Shown in pieces: positions 1-8,052 of a stretch of 64,000 nucleotides of DNA (within the stretch, counting starts at the first letter, position 1; each line of letters begins with the position of its first letter). The notes beneath the pieces were generated by a model that ran no database searches, was not told where the DNA came from, and saw only the letters and a program-made list of their open reading frames with translations. A program made the position numbers and the translations under genes. The DNA is from Desulfuromonas sp. DDH964 (lineage in GTDB: Bacteria > Desulfobacterota > Desulfuromonadia > Desulfuromonadales > DDH964), in assembly GCF_001611275.1 (NCBI RefSeq), contig NZ_CP015080.1:744001-808000 (forward strand). The letters are read 5' to 3'.

Positions 1-542
1 AATTCCTGTTCGCCGCTATAGGTGACTACCCCCTCGATTCGCCGCGGGGTTCGGCTCCAGCCGTGAACCGTGAAGCCGGTCGCAGCCAGTTTTTCACCGA
101 CAAAACGCCCTATCTCCCCGCAACCCATGATGCCGACATGCACCGCTGAAATGTGCGGAATCGCCAGCGGTTGCCAGCTTTTCGCCCGCTGCAGGGAGGA
201 ATAATCCTGGTAGCGGCGGAAGTGGCCGAGGGCACCGAGCAGGACATATTCGGCCATCGACTGTTGCAGCTGCGGGTCGACCAGCCGCACGATCGGAATG
301 TCGTCCGGGAGCTGGGGATCGTTAAGCAGGTGGTCGACCCCGGCGCCGAAAGAAGAGATCAGCTTCAGGTTGGGGAACTGGCGCAGGCAGCCGGAAGGCT
401 GGTTCCAGCAGAGCGCAAGTTCAACCCGTTCCGGCGCGGTGATCTGCGGCCAGACTTCGACTTCCAGGTCCGGCTGTCGAGACTGCAGTGCCTGGACCCA
501 GGCGCTACGATCATGGCCGGGATAGATAATGGCGATCGACAT
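1..542 (-). CDS. GhrA-type glyoxylate/hydroxypyruvate (D-2-hydroxyacid) reductase, 3' end cut by window
   Basis: The minus-strand frame from ATG 542 runs off the left edge, leaving about 180 N-terminal residues. The text reads like the GhrA branch of NAD(P)-dependent D-2-hydroxyacid dehydrogenases, which reduce glyoxylate or hydroxypyruvate in the cytoplasm. Visible hallmarks are the N-terminal substrate half with SSFGAGVDHLL, the MAEYVL helix, and the start of the Rossmann fold with the glycine-rich dinucleotide motif VGIMGCGEIG followed by GWSRTPR, where the arginine after the second strand suggests NADPH. The catalytic Arg/Glu/His lie outside the window. An AGGAGG stands 13 bases upstream of the ATG, a rather long spacing, but no other in-frame start fits. 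The stop codon of the decayed remnant upstream overlaps this ribosome-binding site. The family call is firm; the exact substrate is not. Confidence 0.8.
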   Translation of the reverse strand, partial: MSIAIIYPGHDRSAWVQALQSRQPDLEVEVWPQITAPERVELALCWNQPSGCLRQFPNLKLISSFGAGVDHLLNDPQLPDDIPIVRLVDPQLQQSMAEYVLLGALGHFRRYQDYSSLQRAKSWQPLAIPHISAVHVGIMGCGEIGRFVGEKLAATGFTVHGWSRTPRRIEGVVTYSGEQE

Positions 543-560
543 CGTTGTTCCGCTGCCTCC

Positions 561-867
561 TTAGGCCAGTGGGTCTGAAAAAATCTCAACTGCGCCGCCG
601 GGAACTACGCCTCCTCGGCCCGTCCGACCGATAATCAGGTCGCAAGCCCCCCGCATTTTCGCGATGCCCAGCACCGTCCGCCCCCCCCTCCTGATTGCCG
701 TTGTAAGGGAAGCGCAGGATATGGTCAACTGCAAAACTGTGGCGCGTGCCAGAATAGTCGCGATCAGCTTCCCTCAATGCGGGCGAAGGTGAGTGCGGAG
801 GTGGCAGCGGTCGTTTGCTGGCATCCCCGCCGGCCGGCAGCGATATTGCCGCTTGGTGTATAATAAC
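561..867 (-). pseudogene. Frameshifted coding remnant, possibly the tail of a RecA/DnaB-like ATPase
   Basis: The 349-base stretch between the divergent genes at 542 and 892 holds no intact gene. On the minus strand one frame (867 down to about 688) carries protein-like text containing SFAVDHILRFPYNGNQ. A second frame continues from a run of eight G (688-681) with RTVLGIAKMRGACDLIIG to a TAA at 563-561. Removing one G from the run would join the frames. The pattern, an aliphatic strand, then a basic K-x-R stretch, then a glycine turn, loosely resembles the C-terminal core of RadA/DnaB-type ATPases, but this is weak. No start codon is seen at the head, so it looks truncated as well as frameshifted. 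Sequencing error in the homopolymer is an alternative for the frameshift. Confidence 0.3.
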
Positions 868-884
868 TCACACAAGGAAAGGAG
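859..884 (+). promoter_or_regulatory. Candidate -10 element and ribosome-binding site of the gene at 892
   Basis: A perfect TATAAT lies at 859-864, and a strong AAGGAAAGGAG at 874-884 is 7 bases before the ATG. No convincing -35 box is found 16-18 bases upstream, so the ribosome-binding site is well supported and the promoter only tentative. Confidence 0.4.
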
Positions 885-891
885 TTGGGCC

Positions 892-1158
892 ATGAATATC
901 GACCAGGCCATCCATGACCCGGCCAGGTATTTCGCCACGCCTGATGCCATCGTCGACGATCCGCTCCTGACGCGGGAGCAGAAGATCGCCATGCTGCAGC
1001 GCTGGGAGTACGATGCGCGCGAACTGATGGTGGCGGATGAGGAAAATATGGGCGGCGGGCCGGCGCCCGAGCTCGATCAGGTGCTGAGCGCCCTGCATCG
1101 CCTCCGATTTGCGGCCGATCGCGAGCATTCGGCGCCGACCAAGCAGGGCGGTGCCTGA
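892..1158 (+). CDS. Small conserved-looking hypothetical protein
   Basis: Codes for 88 residues beginning MNIDQAIHDPARYFATPDAI. The start at 892 is chosen over in-frame upstream starts because AAGGAAAGGAG sits directly before it. The protein is soluble, helical and acidic, with a central KIAMLQRWEYDAREL helix and a glycine-rich turn MGGGPAPELDQVL. I recognise this as a type of small uncharacterised proteobacterial protein, with no known fold or function that I can name. There is no signal peptide or membrane segment. It is followed 55 bases later by a small acetyltransferase-like gene on the same strand and may share its transcript. Confidence 0.65.
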   Translation: MNIDQAIHDPARYFATPDAIVDDPLLTREQKIAMLQRWEYDARELMVADEENMGGGPAPELDQVLSALHRLRFAADREHSAPTKQGGA

Positions 1159-1213
1159 TGCCTGAGCGCAGGCGGAACCTGACTTTACAGCACAGCAGAA
1201 AGGGATTGCACAG

Positions 1214-1495
1214 ATGGATATGACGGTCATCCGGCAGGCGTCAGCAAACCGGTTCCAGGTCGAGGTCGGGGAGCATGTCGCCTACCTGGATTTTACCCTG
1301 GCAGCGGGTCGAATCGTCCTGACCCATACCCTGGTCCCGTCCGAGCTGGAAGGGAACGGACTGGGAGGGAAGCTGGCAAAAGCGGCGCTCGATTATGCCC
1401 GCAGCCAGGGGTTGCAGGTCGTCGCCCAATGCCCCTTCGTCGCGGCCTATATCCGCAAGCATCCCGAATACCAGGCGCTGCTCGCCCCGGCCTGA
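1214..1495 (+). CDS. Small GNAT-like N-acetyltransferase (YjdJ/YidJ type)
   Basis: Codes for 93 residues. The sequence is a minimal GNAT fold of the PF14542 type: a short beta-sheet (VAYLDFTLAAGRIVLTHT), the V-P-x-E-L-x-G-x-G-L-G-x-K-L acetyl-CoA loop (SELEGNGLGGKLAKAAL), a helix, then the CPFVAAYIRKHPEY signature that ends these proteins. About 90 residues is the normal length. They bind acetyl-CoA; physiological substrates are unknown. ATG 1214 gives the motif MDMTVI; the second Met (1220) is an alternative. There is no membrane segment. The family call is confident, the role is not known. Confidence 0.8.
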   Translation: MDMTVIRQASANRFQVEVGEHVAYLDFTLAAGRIVLTHTLVPSELEGNGLGGKLAKAALDYARSQGLQVVAQCPFVAAYIRKHPEYQALLAPA

Positions 1496-1626
1496 GGGGC
1501 GGTTTGGGGCCGCCCGGGGGATGGCTGCCCGCCTTCGGCTGCGCCCCTTTGCGGCGCGGAAAAATCTGTTAAACTTCCAAAATTATTGCCATCCGCCCGA
1601 CTTAGGGGCACAACGAAAGAACGACG

Positions 1627-4600
1627 ATGGAAAACGAGGCGCCGAACGACCGGCAGCGCGAGGCGGCCCTGCTCGCCAGCCAGGAGCGCTATGAACGGCT
1701 GGTCAATACCCTGCCGGTCATGCTCTACGATTCTTTCATCGACGCGACCGGGACCAGCCGCTTTCTCTACGTCGCCCCGGGACCGTGCCGGGCCCTGCTG
1801 GAGCTCGACCCGGATGCGCTCCTCGCGGACATGAACCTGGCCTGGCAGCTGGTGCATCCCGAGGATATTGAGCGTTTCCACCAGGCCGACCTGGCGGCCA
1901 ACCGGGCGGGACGGGAATTTTCCACCGAGGTTCGCATCATCACACCTTCCGGCCGTTTGAAATGGCTGCTGGTCCATTCCCGGCCCAACCCGGCGCCGGC
2001 CGGTGAGACAGTGATCTGGAGCGGTTATCTCCAGGACATCACCGCCCGCAAGCAGGCCGTAGAGCGGCTCCGGGAGACCGAGCAGCGATTGCGGCTGGTC
2101 GTCGAAAACAGCACCAACCTCTTTTACATACACACCCCCGACCAGCTCCTGACCTATGTCAGCCCGCAATCCCGGGAGTTTTTTGACTGCGAACCCGCGG
2201 AAGCAATGGTGCGCTGGACCGACCTGATCACCGATCATCCCCTCAACCAGGCGGGCGTCGCGGCGACCCAGCGGGCGATCGAAACCGGCGTACGCCAGCC
2301 CCCCTATTCGCTGGAGTGCATCGGCAAAAAAGGGCGGAAGATCTGGGTCGAGGTCAACGAAACGCCGATCATCGAGGGGGGGAGAACCGTCGCCATTGCC
2401 GGCACCCTGACCGACATCACCGAGCGCAGGCAGGCAGAGAAAGAGCGGGAGGAGTACTTCCGCTTTTTCCAGACCTCCACCGACCTGATGTGCATGGCCG
2501 ACCCCGATGGTTATTTTCTGAAGATCAACCCGGCCTTCACCGCAACCCTCGGTTATTCGGCGGCCGAGATCGCTGCCAAACCGATCCTCGAATTTGTTCA
2601 TCCCGACGATCGCCAGGCCACCGTGGAGGAAATCCGCCGCCAGCAGCAGGCAGGGTTCACCGATAATTTTGAAAACCGCTACTACTGCAAGGATGGTTCG
2701 GTCAAGTGGCTGTCGTGGCGGGTGACCTACGATAAAACGGCGGGGCTAGCCTTTGCCACGGCGCGCGACATTACCGAAGAGCAGGCGGCAAAAGCCACCC
2801 TGCGGGCCAACGAGGAGCGTATGGCACTGGCCCTGCAGGCCGGCAATATGGGGCTGTACGACCTCAACCTGCAGACGGGCGAGGCGGTGGTCAACCCGGG
2901 TTACGCCCTGATGCTCGGTTATGATCCGGCGACCTTTCACGAGACCAACGCCAGGTGGACCGCGCGCCTGCACCCCGATGACCGGGATGCAGTGATTGCC
3001 ACCTTCCGGAACTATCTGCGAGGGAAATTGCCCCAATACAAAGTGGAGTTCCGGCAGCGGACCAGGGATGGCGGCTGGAAATGGATCCTGTCCCTCGGCA
3101 AGATCATGGCGCGGGACCACCAGGGCAAAGCCCTGCGCATGCTGGGGGTGCATGTCGACATTGATGACCGCAAAAAAACAGAAGCTGCCTTGCGGGAGAG
3201 TGAATTTTTCTTTCGGGAGTCGCAGCGCGCCGCCGCCATCGGTTCGTACAAGGCCGACCTGGTGGCGAGGTATTGGCAGTCCTCGGAGGTTCTGGATGCC
3301 ATTTTCGGCATCGGTCCCGATTACGAGCGGAGCATCGAAGGGTGGCTTGCTCTCGTCCATCCCGAGGACCGGGACTCGCTCGCGCGCTATCTCCAGGAAG
3401 AGGTCATCGGGCAGAGAAAGCCGTTTAACCGGGAGTACCGGATCATTCGCAACAATGACGGGGTCATCCGCTGGGTGAGCGGGCGCGGCGCCCTCCGGGC
3501 GGAAAAAGAAGGGCAGGAGCTGTATTTGCGGGGGACCATCCAGGACATCACCGAACAGGTGCAAAGGGAGGAGGAGAAGGACAAACTTGAGGCTCAGCTG
3601 GGTCAGATCCAGAAGATCGAATCGGTGGGACGTCTCGCCGGCGGGGTGGCCCATGATTTCAACAACATGCTGAGTGTCATTCTTGGCCACGTGGAGATGG
3701 CCCGGAAAAAGGAGACGATTTCTCCCACCCTGCAGGGGCATCTGGAACAAATCCAGCGGGCGGCGACCCGTTCCGCCGACATCGTCCGCCAACTGCTCGC
3801 CTTCGCCCGCAAGCAGACCGTCGCCCCCGAGGTGCTCGACCTGAACGCAACTGTGAACAACGCCCTTAAAATGATCGGTCGGCTGATCGGTGAAGAGATC
3901 GAACTGCGTTGGCTCCCGGGACCCGATTTGTGGCCGATCCGGATCGACCCATCCCAGATCGACCAGATTCTGACCAATCTCTGCATCAACGCGCGGGATG
4001 CCATCAACGGCATCGGCCGGATCACCCTGGCGACCGGCTCCTTCAGCTGTGACGAACTGTTCAGTCACCACCACACCGGCCTGGTTCCCGGTGACTACGT
4101 TCTGCTGACGGTAAGTGACGATGGCTGCGGCATGAACGCGGAGACCCGCGCGAAAATTTTCGAACCGTTTTTCACCAGCAAGGGGGTCGGCGAGGGGACC
4201 GGGCTCGGGCTGGCGACGGTCTATGGCATTGTCAAGCAAAATGACGGCTTTATCGACGTCTACAGCGAGCCGGGGCAGGGGACGAGTTTCAAGATCTATC
4301 TCCCGCGCTACCAGGGGGAGGAAGTGCCTGCCGGTGCCGCGGAAGTAACCGAGGCGATCGAAGGGGGGAAGGAGACGGTGCTGCTGGTGGAGGACGAGCC
4401 GGACATCCTCGATGTCGGCACCCAGATGCTGGAATTGCAGGGATATCGGGTACTGGCCGCCGCGACCCCGGGTGAGGCCATTCGCCTGGCCCAGGAACAC
4501 CGCGGCGAAATCCACCTCTTGATGACCGATGTGGTCATGCCCGAAATGAACGGCCGGGAGCTGGCCGAAAAACTCCAGGCCCGCTATCCGGGGCTCAGGT

Positions 4601-4734
4601 GCCTCTTCATGTCCGGCTATACCGCCGATATCATTACCCACCGCGGGGTATTGGACGAGGGTGTCCAGTTCATCCAGAAACCCTTCACGCTCAAGGCGCT
4701 GGGCGCCAAGGTGCGGGAGGTTCTCGGCGCCTAG
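1627..4734 (+). CDS. Hybrid sensor histidine kinase with five PAS domains and a C-terminal receiver
   Basis: A 1035-residue soluble protein with no membrane segment, so a cytoplasmic sensor. Five PAS/PAC units follow one another at roughly residues 12-145, 150-270, 275-395, 395-520 and 525-645, each ending in a DIT or DIDD-type PAC motif. A HisKA domain has the H-box [12 protein letters not shown] with the phospho-acceptor His676. The HATPase has an N-box ([10 protein letters not shown]), G1 (DDGCGM) and G2 ([13 protein letters not shown]). A receiver domain at about 915-1035 has LLVEDEPD, the phospho-acceptor Asp968 in [11 protein letters not shown], and Lys1018. The kinase should phosphorylate its own receiver; the final output partner is not encoded nearby. 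PAS1 and PAS3 ([18 protein letters not shown]) look like small-ligand or redox PAS folds, but no heme or flavin signature is evident. ATG 1627 has only a weak ribosome-binding site. Confidence 0.9.
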   Translation: MENEAPNDRQREAALLASQERYERLVNTLPVMLYDSFIDATGTSRFLYVAPGPCRALLELDPDALLADMNLAWQLVHPEDIERFHQADLAANRAGREFSTEVRIITPSGRLKWLLVHSRPNPAPAGETVIWSGYLQDITARKQAVERLRETEQRLRLVVENSTNLFYIHTPDQLLTYVSPQSREFFDCEPAEAMVRWTDLITDHPLNQAGVAATQRAIETGVRQPPYSLECIGKKGRKIWVEVNETPIIEGGRTVAIAGTLTDITERRQAEKEREEYFRFFQTSTDLMCMADPDGYFLKINPAFTATLGYSAAEIAAKPILEFVHPDDRQATVEEIRRQQQAGFTDNFENRYYCKDGSVKWLSWRVTYDKTAGLAFATARDITEEQAAKATLRANEERMALALQAGNMGLYDLNLQTGEAVVNPGYALMLGYDPATFHETNARWTARLHPDDRDAVIATFRNYLRGKLPQYKVEFRQRTRDGGWKWILSLGKIMARDHQGKALRMLGVHVDIDDRKKTEAALRESEFFFRESQRAAAIGSYKADLVARYWQSSEVLDAIFGIGPDYERSIEGWLALVHPEDRDSLARYLQEEVIGQRKPFNREYRIIRNNDGVIRWVSGRGALRAEKEGQELYLRGTIQDITEQVQREEEKDKLEAQLGQIQKIESVGRLAGGVAHDFNNMLSVILGHVEMARKKETISPTLQGHLEQIQRAATRSADIVRQLLAFARKQTVAPEVLDLNATVNNALKMIGRLIGEEIELRWLPGPDLWPIRIDPSQIDQILTNLCINARDAINGIGRITLATGSFSCDELFSHHHTGLVPGDYVLLTVSDDGCGMNAETRAKIFEPFFTSKGVGEGTGLGLATVYGIVKQNDGFIDVYSEPGQGTSFKIYLPRYQGEEVPAGAAEVTEAIEGGKETVLLVEDEPDILDVGTQMLELQGYRVLAAATPGEAIRLAQEHRGEIHLLMTDVVMPEMNGRELAEKLQARYPGLRCLFMSGYTADIITHRGVLDEGVQFIQKPFTLKALGAKVREVLGA

Positions 4735-4830
4735 CCGCAGGTCGGAGCGTCGGCCAGCGCTTCCTTTTCAGCACCGGCCCCGCCAATTCCAGCAGGACTT
4801 ATCTCGCCTCCGCATTTCCCGAAGCAATGC

Positions 4831-5901
4831 CTAGCCCGGGGCTGGGTCCGACTTGGGGCGCCGGCGTCGCCAGGCCCGCAGCAAGAGCATAATCAGCATG
4901 GCCGCGGCCGCCTGCTCCAGGAGGCGCAGGCCCGACGGCTGCCCGCTGTTCATCGCCAGGGTGATTTCAAGGCCGCTATAGCCGTAGATGCGGTTTGCCA
5001 GCCAGCCGAGGATGAGGGAACAACCGGCAATTGACGCGAGGTAGACCGCAGTGGCAGCGCCCCCCCAGTAGCGGCGAACGACGGTGATGGTCGCGGCGTT
5101 GGTGGCCGGGCCGGCAAGGAGAAAGACAAGGGCGGCGCCGGGGGAGAGCCCCTTGAGCACCAGGGCCGCGGCAATCGGCGTCGAAGCGCTGGCGCAGATG
5201 TAGAGAGGGATGCCGCTGGCAAGCATGATGAGCAGCGACAGTGGTTCGTTGTCGAGGTGGCGGGTGAAAAAATCGGCCGGCAGCAGGGCGTTCAGGGTGC
5301 CGGCGATGAGGATGCCGAGGAGAAGCCAGCGGCCGATGTCGTGCAGCAGCTCACCAAAGGCATAGTCAAGGCCGGCGCGCAGGCGCAAGCCGAGAGTGGC
5401 TGGTCGGGGCGGCGACGGGGAACTCCCGCCAGCGTTGCCCGGTCAGCCGCAGCCGGGCGTTGTTGCCACCGGCGGCGCGGGCCGGTCCTCGGGCAAAAGG
5501 TTGATCAGCACTCCGGTGACGGTGGCGGTGACAAAGGCCGCCACTGGCCGCAGCAGGGTCATCAGCGGATCAAAGAGGGCCCAGGTAATGGCGATGGAGT
5601 CGACCCCGGTCTCGGGAACCGACACCAAAAATGCGGCGGCCGGGCCCTTTCCCGCACCCTGGCGGCGCAGGCCGATGGCAGCCGGGATCACTCCGCAGGA
5701 ACACAAGGGGAGGGGGATGCCGAAGAGGGAGGCCTTGAGAACCGCTCCCAGGGAGTTCGCCCCGAGGTGCCGGGTTATTGCCTGGTCGGAAATCAGGCCC
5801 CGGAGCAGCCCCGCGGCAAAAAAGCCGAAGAGGACGTAGGGGGCCGATTCGGCCAGGATCTGCCAGCAGGCGGCGAGGATGTCGAGCAGGATTCCAGGCA
5901 T
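4831..5901 (-). CDS. SO_0444/ArsP_1-type permease with one in-frame TGA; candidate selenoprotein
   Basis: Two open stretches, 5907-5446 and 5442-4831, are in the same frame and separated by a single TGA (5445-5443). Read through, they give about 356 residues from ATG 5901, the usual length of PF03773 permeases. The first half has ESAPYVLFGFFAAGLLRG and the hallmark PLPLCSCGVIPAAIGLRRQG; the second has the repeat-related SGIPLYICASASTPIAAAL and GPATNAATI. Together these are the two inverted halves of one metal-type permease (Cu/Zn/As-type efflux in characterised relatives, inner membrane). The TGA falls in the central loop directly after GCG, so readthrough would create a Cys-Gly-Sec motif. 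The second half alone would need a TTG start without any ribosome-binding site, which argues against two genes. Alternatives are a nonsense mutation or a sequencing error. Confidence 0.65.
5411..5445 (-). promoter_or_regulatory. Candidate bacterial SECIS hairpin just downstream of the in-frame TGA
   Basis: Reading the minus strand after the TGA (5445-5443), GGCG (5430-5427) pairs with CGCC (5414-5411) and GG (5426-5425) pairs with CC (5418-5417), with a two-base bulge at 5416-5415 and the six-base loop AGUUCC. The loop begins 19 bases after the TGA and has G as its second base. This matches the published general form of bacterial SECIS elements: a short stem with its apical loop about 16-37 bases after UGA and a G in the first two loop positions. 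GC-rich sequence makes chance hairpins common, so support is moderate. Confidence 0.35.
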
Positions 5902-5984
5902 GAACAAGACCGGTGAAGAGGGTTTTCTTTTCGGAACGATTCCGGTATCGTGCGGCTCTGCATTCTAACCCGGGGACGATCCGA

Positions 5985-6446
<462 letters not shown>

Positions 6447-6467
6447 CGGCGTGGCGGGAAAGTGGCG

Positions 6468-7333
6468 TCAGAGGAGTTCCCGCGCGTTCTCCTGGAAGTG
6501 GATCCGCCAGGGGTAGGGGTCCCGCATCCTGGCCGGGTCCTGGCTGGCGACCCATTCCAGGTCCTGCCGCTGCAGCTCGGTCTGGTCGAGGATCTCGTAA
6601 TAATATTTCCCCCGTGCCCAGCGGGGGAGCAGCCACCCTTCCCGGTCGCCCCTGGCCACCGCCTGCTGCATGTACTCGTCCCCCCTCGCCTTGGAGCCCC
6701 CCATCGACTCGGGGAGGGCGTAGTAGCAGATCACCCGTGCGAATTCCACCCCGCCACCGCCAAACTCCGGTGCCACCGCCTCGATGCAGTCGAGCATCTT
6801 CTGGCAATGCTGCAGCCAGCCGATGTTGACGATTTTACCCGGCAGCGACATGCCGTCCTTGAAGTCGTACTGCACGGCCGTGACCCAGAGATCGCCTCGA
6901 CCTCCCGCACTGTGAGACTGCCGGCGGCCTCCCAGGGCGGGGTCCCATCGCTGACGGCAGCGCGGAAGTCGGGATTGGTATACATCGCCCGCTCGGCATA
7001 CTTCATCGCCCGGTGAAAAATCTCGCTCTGCTCCGAGCGCCCCTTGGTGTAGGCGGTGCCGAGCAGGATATGCAGGGTGCTGAGACGGGTCAGGGCCCGG
7101 TAGTCGGCAGGGTTCTCCGCCAGTACCTGCTGATATGCTGTAATCGCCCGCCGGACGCCGCCGGCATCGCCCGCCGTCGCAAACTCGCTTTCCGCCTGGT
7201 CCAGCAATGCCTTGGACGCAGCCGTCGGCTGGTTCCGGCCGGCAACGGGCCACTCCGCTCGCCAGGTCATACTGCAGCCGCCTGCCAGCAGCAGGACGGT
7301 CAGGGCCAATACCAAGCGAACGCAGTTTTTCAT
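6468..7333 (-). pseudogene. TatT-like TPR lipoprotein (TRAP transporter T-component family), frameshifted
   Basis: ATG 7333 follows AAAGGAG and opens a lipoprotein signal peptide with lipobox LAGGC. A TPR-like helical region follows (AITAYQQVLAENPADYRALTR, AMKYAERAMYTNPDF). The reading frame breaks at about 6897-6902: upstream text ends at VREVEA, and the neighbouring frame continues DLWVTAVQYDFKDGM through ALPESMGGSKARGDEYM to HFQENAREL and TGA at 6470-6468. One missing base explains it. The combined layout (lipobox, TPRs, a W-x-x-A helix, and the P-x-x-x-G-G-s-x-x-x-A motif) fits PF16811 TatT proteins, periplasmic partners of TRAP transporters. No TRAP genes are in the window. Either a recent inactivation or a base-calling error. 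Confidence 0.55.
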
Positions 7334-7373
7334 GGGCAGGCACTCCTTTGCCAAAGGGCTTCGAATGTTCTGA

Positions 7374-7401
7374 AGTCTAGCGGAGAAAGTGCCCTTTTCA
7401 A
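7374..7401 (-). promoter_or_regulatory. Candidate sigma-70 promoter for the TatT-like gene
   Basis: On the minus strand TTGAAA (7401-7396) and TAGACT (7379-7374) are separated by 16 bases, and the gene starts 40 bases further down at 7333. It lies in the 260-base divergent space between this gene and nuoA. Confidence 0.45.
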
Positions 7402-7449
7402 GGGACCTTCCCGGGGGCGGGCGCAATCCTTCTCGCCCCTCTCTGCCGA

Positions 7450-7477
7450 TAGACATCGAATTATTCTGTGGTATGAT
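7450..7477 (+). promoter_or_regulatory. Candidate sigma-70 promoter of the nuo operon
   Basis: TAGACA (7450-7455, 5 of 6 to the -35 consensus) and TATGAT (7472-7477, 5 of 6 to the -10 consensus) are 16 bases apart, giving an expected start near 7484 and a leader of about 110 bases before nuoA. No operator palindrome was evident in the leader. Confidence 0.5.
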
Positions 7478-7593
7478 TTGGACCGTTTTTACGTTCGCCA
7501 CAACGGTGCCGGACGGGTCCCACCGGCTGTGCTCTGCTCCCCCGCCGGGACAGCTGACCCACCCGTTCGCCCCTTCCTTTGCCCGGGTTTTTC

Positions 7594-8052
7594 ATGACCT
7601 TTGCCGTCGCCGCCAGCAATCTGCCTGCCGCCCCCTCCGGCGGGGAAGCGCCGCCCGATTTCGCCGCGCTCCTCTCGCTCGGGCTCTATGCCGGGATTGC
7701 GGTCTTCATTGTCGGTCTGCTGCTCCTGCTCGCCCGTAACCTCGGTCAGCGCAGCCATAGTTCCCTCAAGGGAGAGGCCTACGAGTCGGGGGTGGCGCCG
7801 ACCGGTGCCGCCAAGCTCGGCGAGCCGGTCCCCTTCTATCTGGTGGCGATCTTCTTCATCGTCTTTGACGTCGAGATGATCTTTGTCGTCTCCTGGGCGG
7901 TGGCCTGGGATCTCCTCGGCTGGGCCGGGTTCCTGCAAATTACCTTCTTCATCGTCGTTCTCTTCGCCGGCCTCGCCTGGCTCTGGAAGATGGGCGGGCT
8001 CGACTGGGGGCCACGAATGCACCTCAAGGCACGTCCCGGGAGGGAGTCATGA
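7594..8052 (+). CDS. nuoA: NADH-quinone oxidoreductase subunit A
   Basis: Codes for 152 residues, a membrane-arm subunit of complex I. Three transmembrane helices are visible (around [37 protein letters not shown] and [16 protein letters not shown]). The cytoplasmic loop with [13 protein letters not shown] and the acidic FDVEMIF helix are the NuoA signatures; the conserved Cys of the usual YECG motif is replaced by Ser. The start is ATG 7594, although an in-frame TTG at 7579 is possible. First gene of the operon; its TGA overlaps the ATG of nuoBCD. Confidence 0.93.
   Translation: MTFAVAASNLPAAPSGGEAPPDFAALLSLGLYAGIAVFIVGLLLLLARNLGQRSHSSLKGEAYESGVAPTGAAKLGEPVPFYLVAIFFIVFDVEMIFVVSWAVAWDLLGWAGFLQITFFIVVLFAGLAWLWKMGGLDWGPRMHLKARPGRES

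Noticed and set aside
801..820. A sigma-54-like GTGGCAG...TTTGCTG before the gene at 892
   Set aside because: The GG and GC elements are two bases too far apart for a -24/-12 promoter.
5386..5388. TTG as start of an independent second permease gene
   Set aside because: There is no ribosome-binding site, it lies in the same frame as the upstream half, and either half alone would be an incomplete permease.
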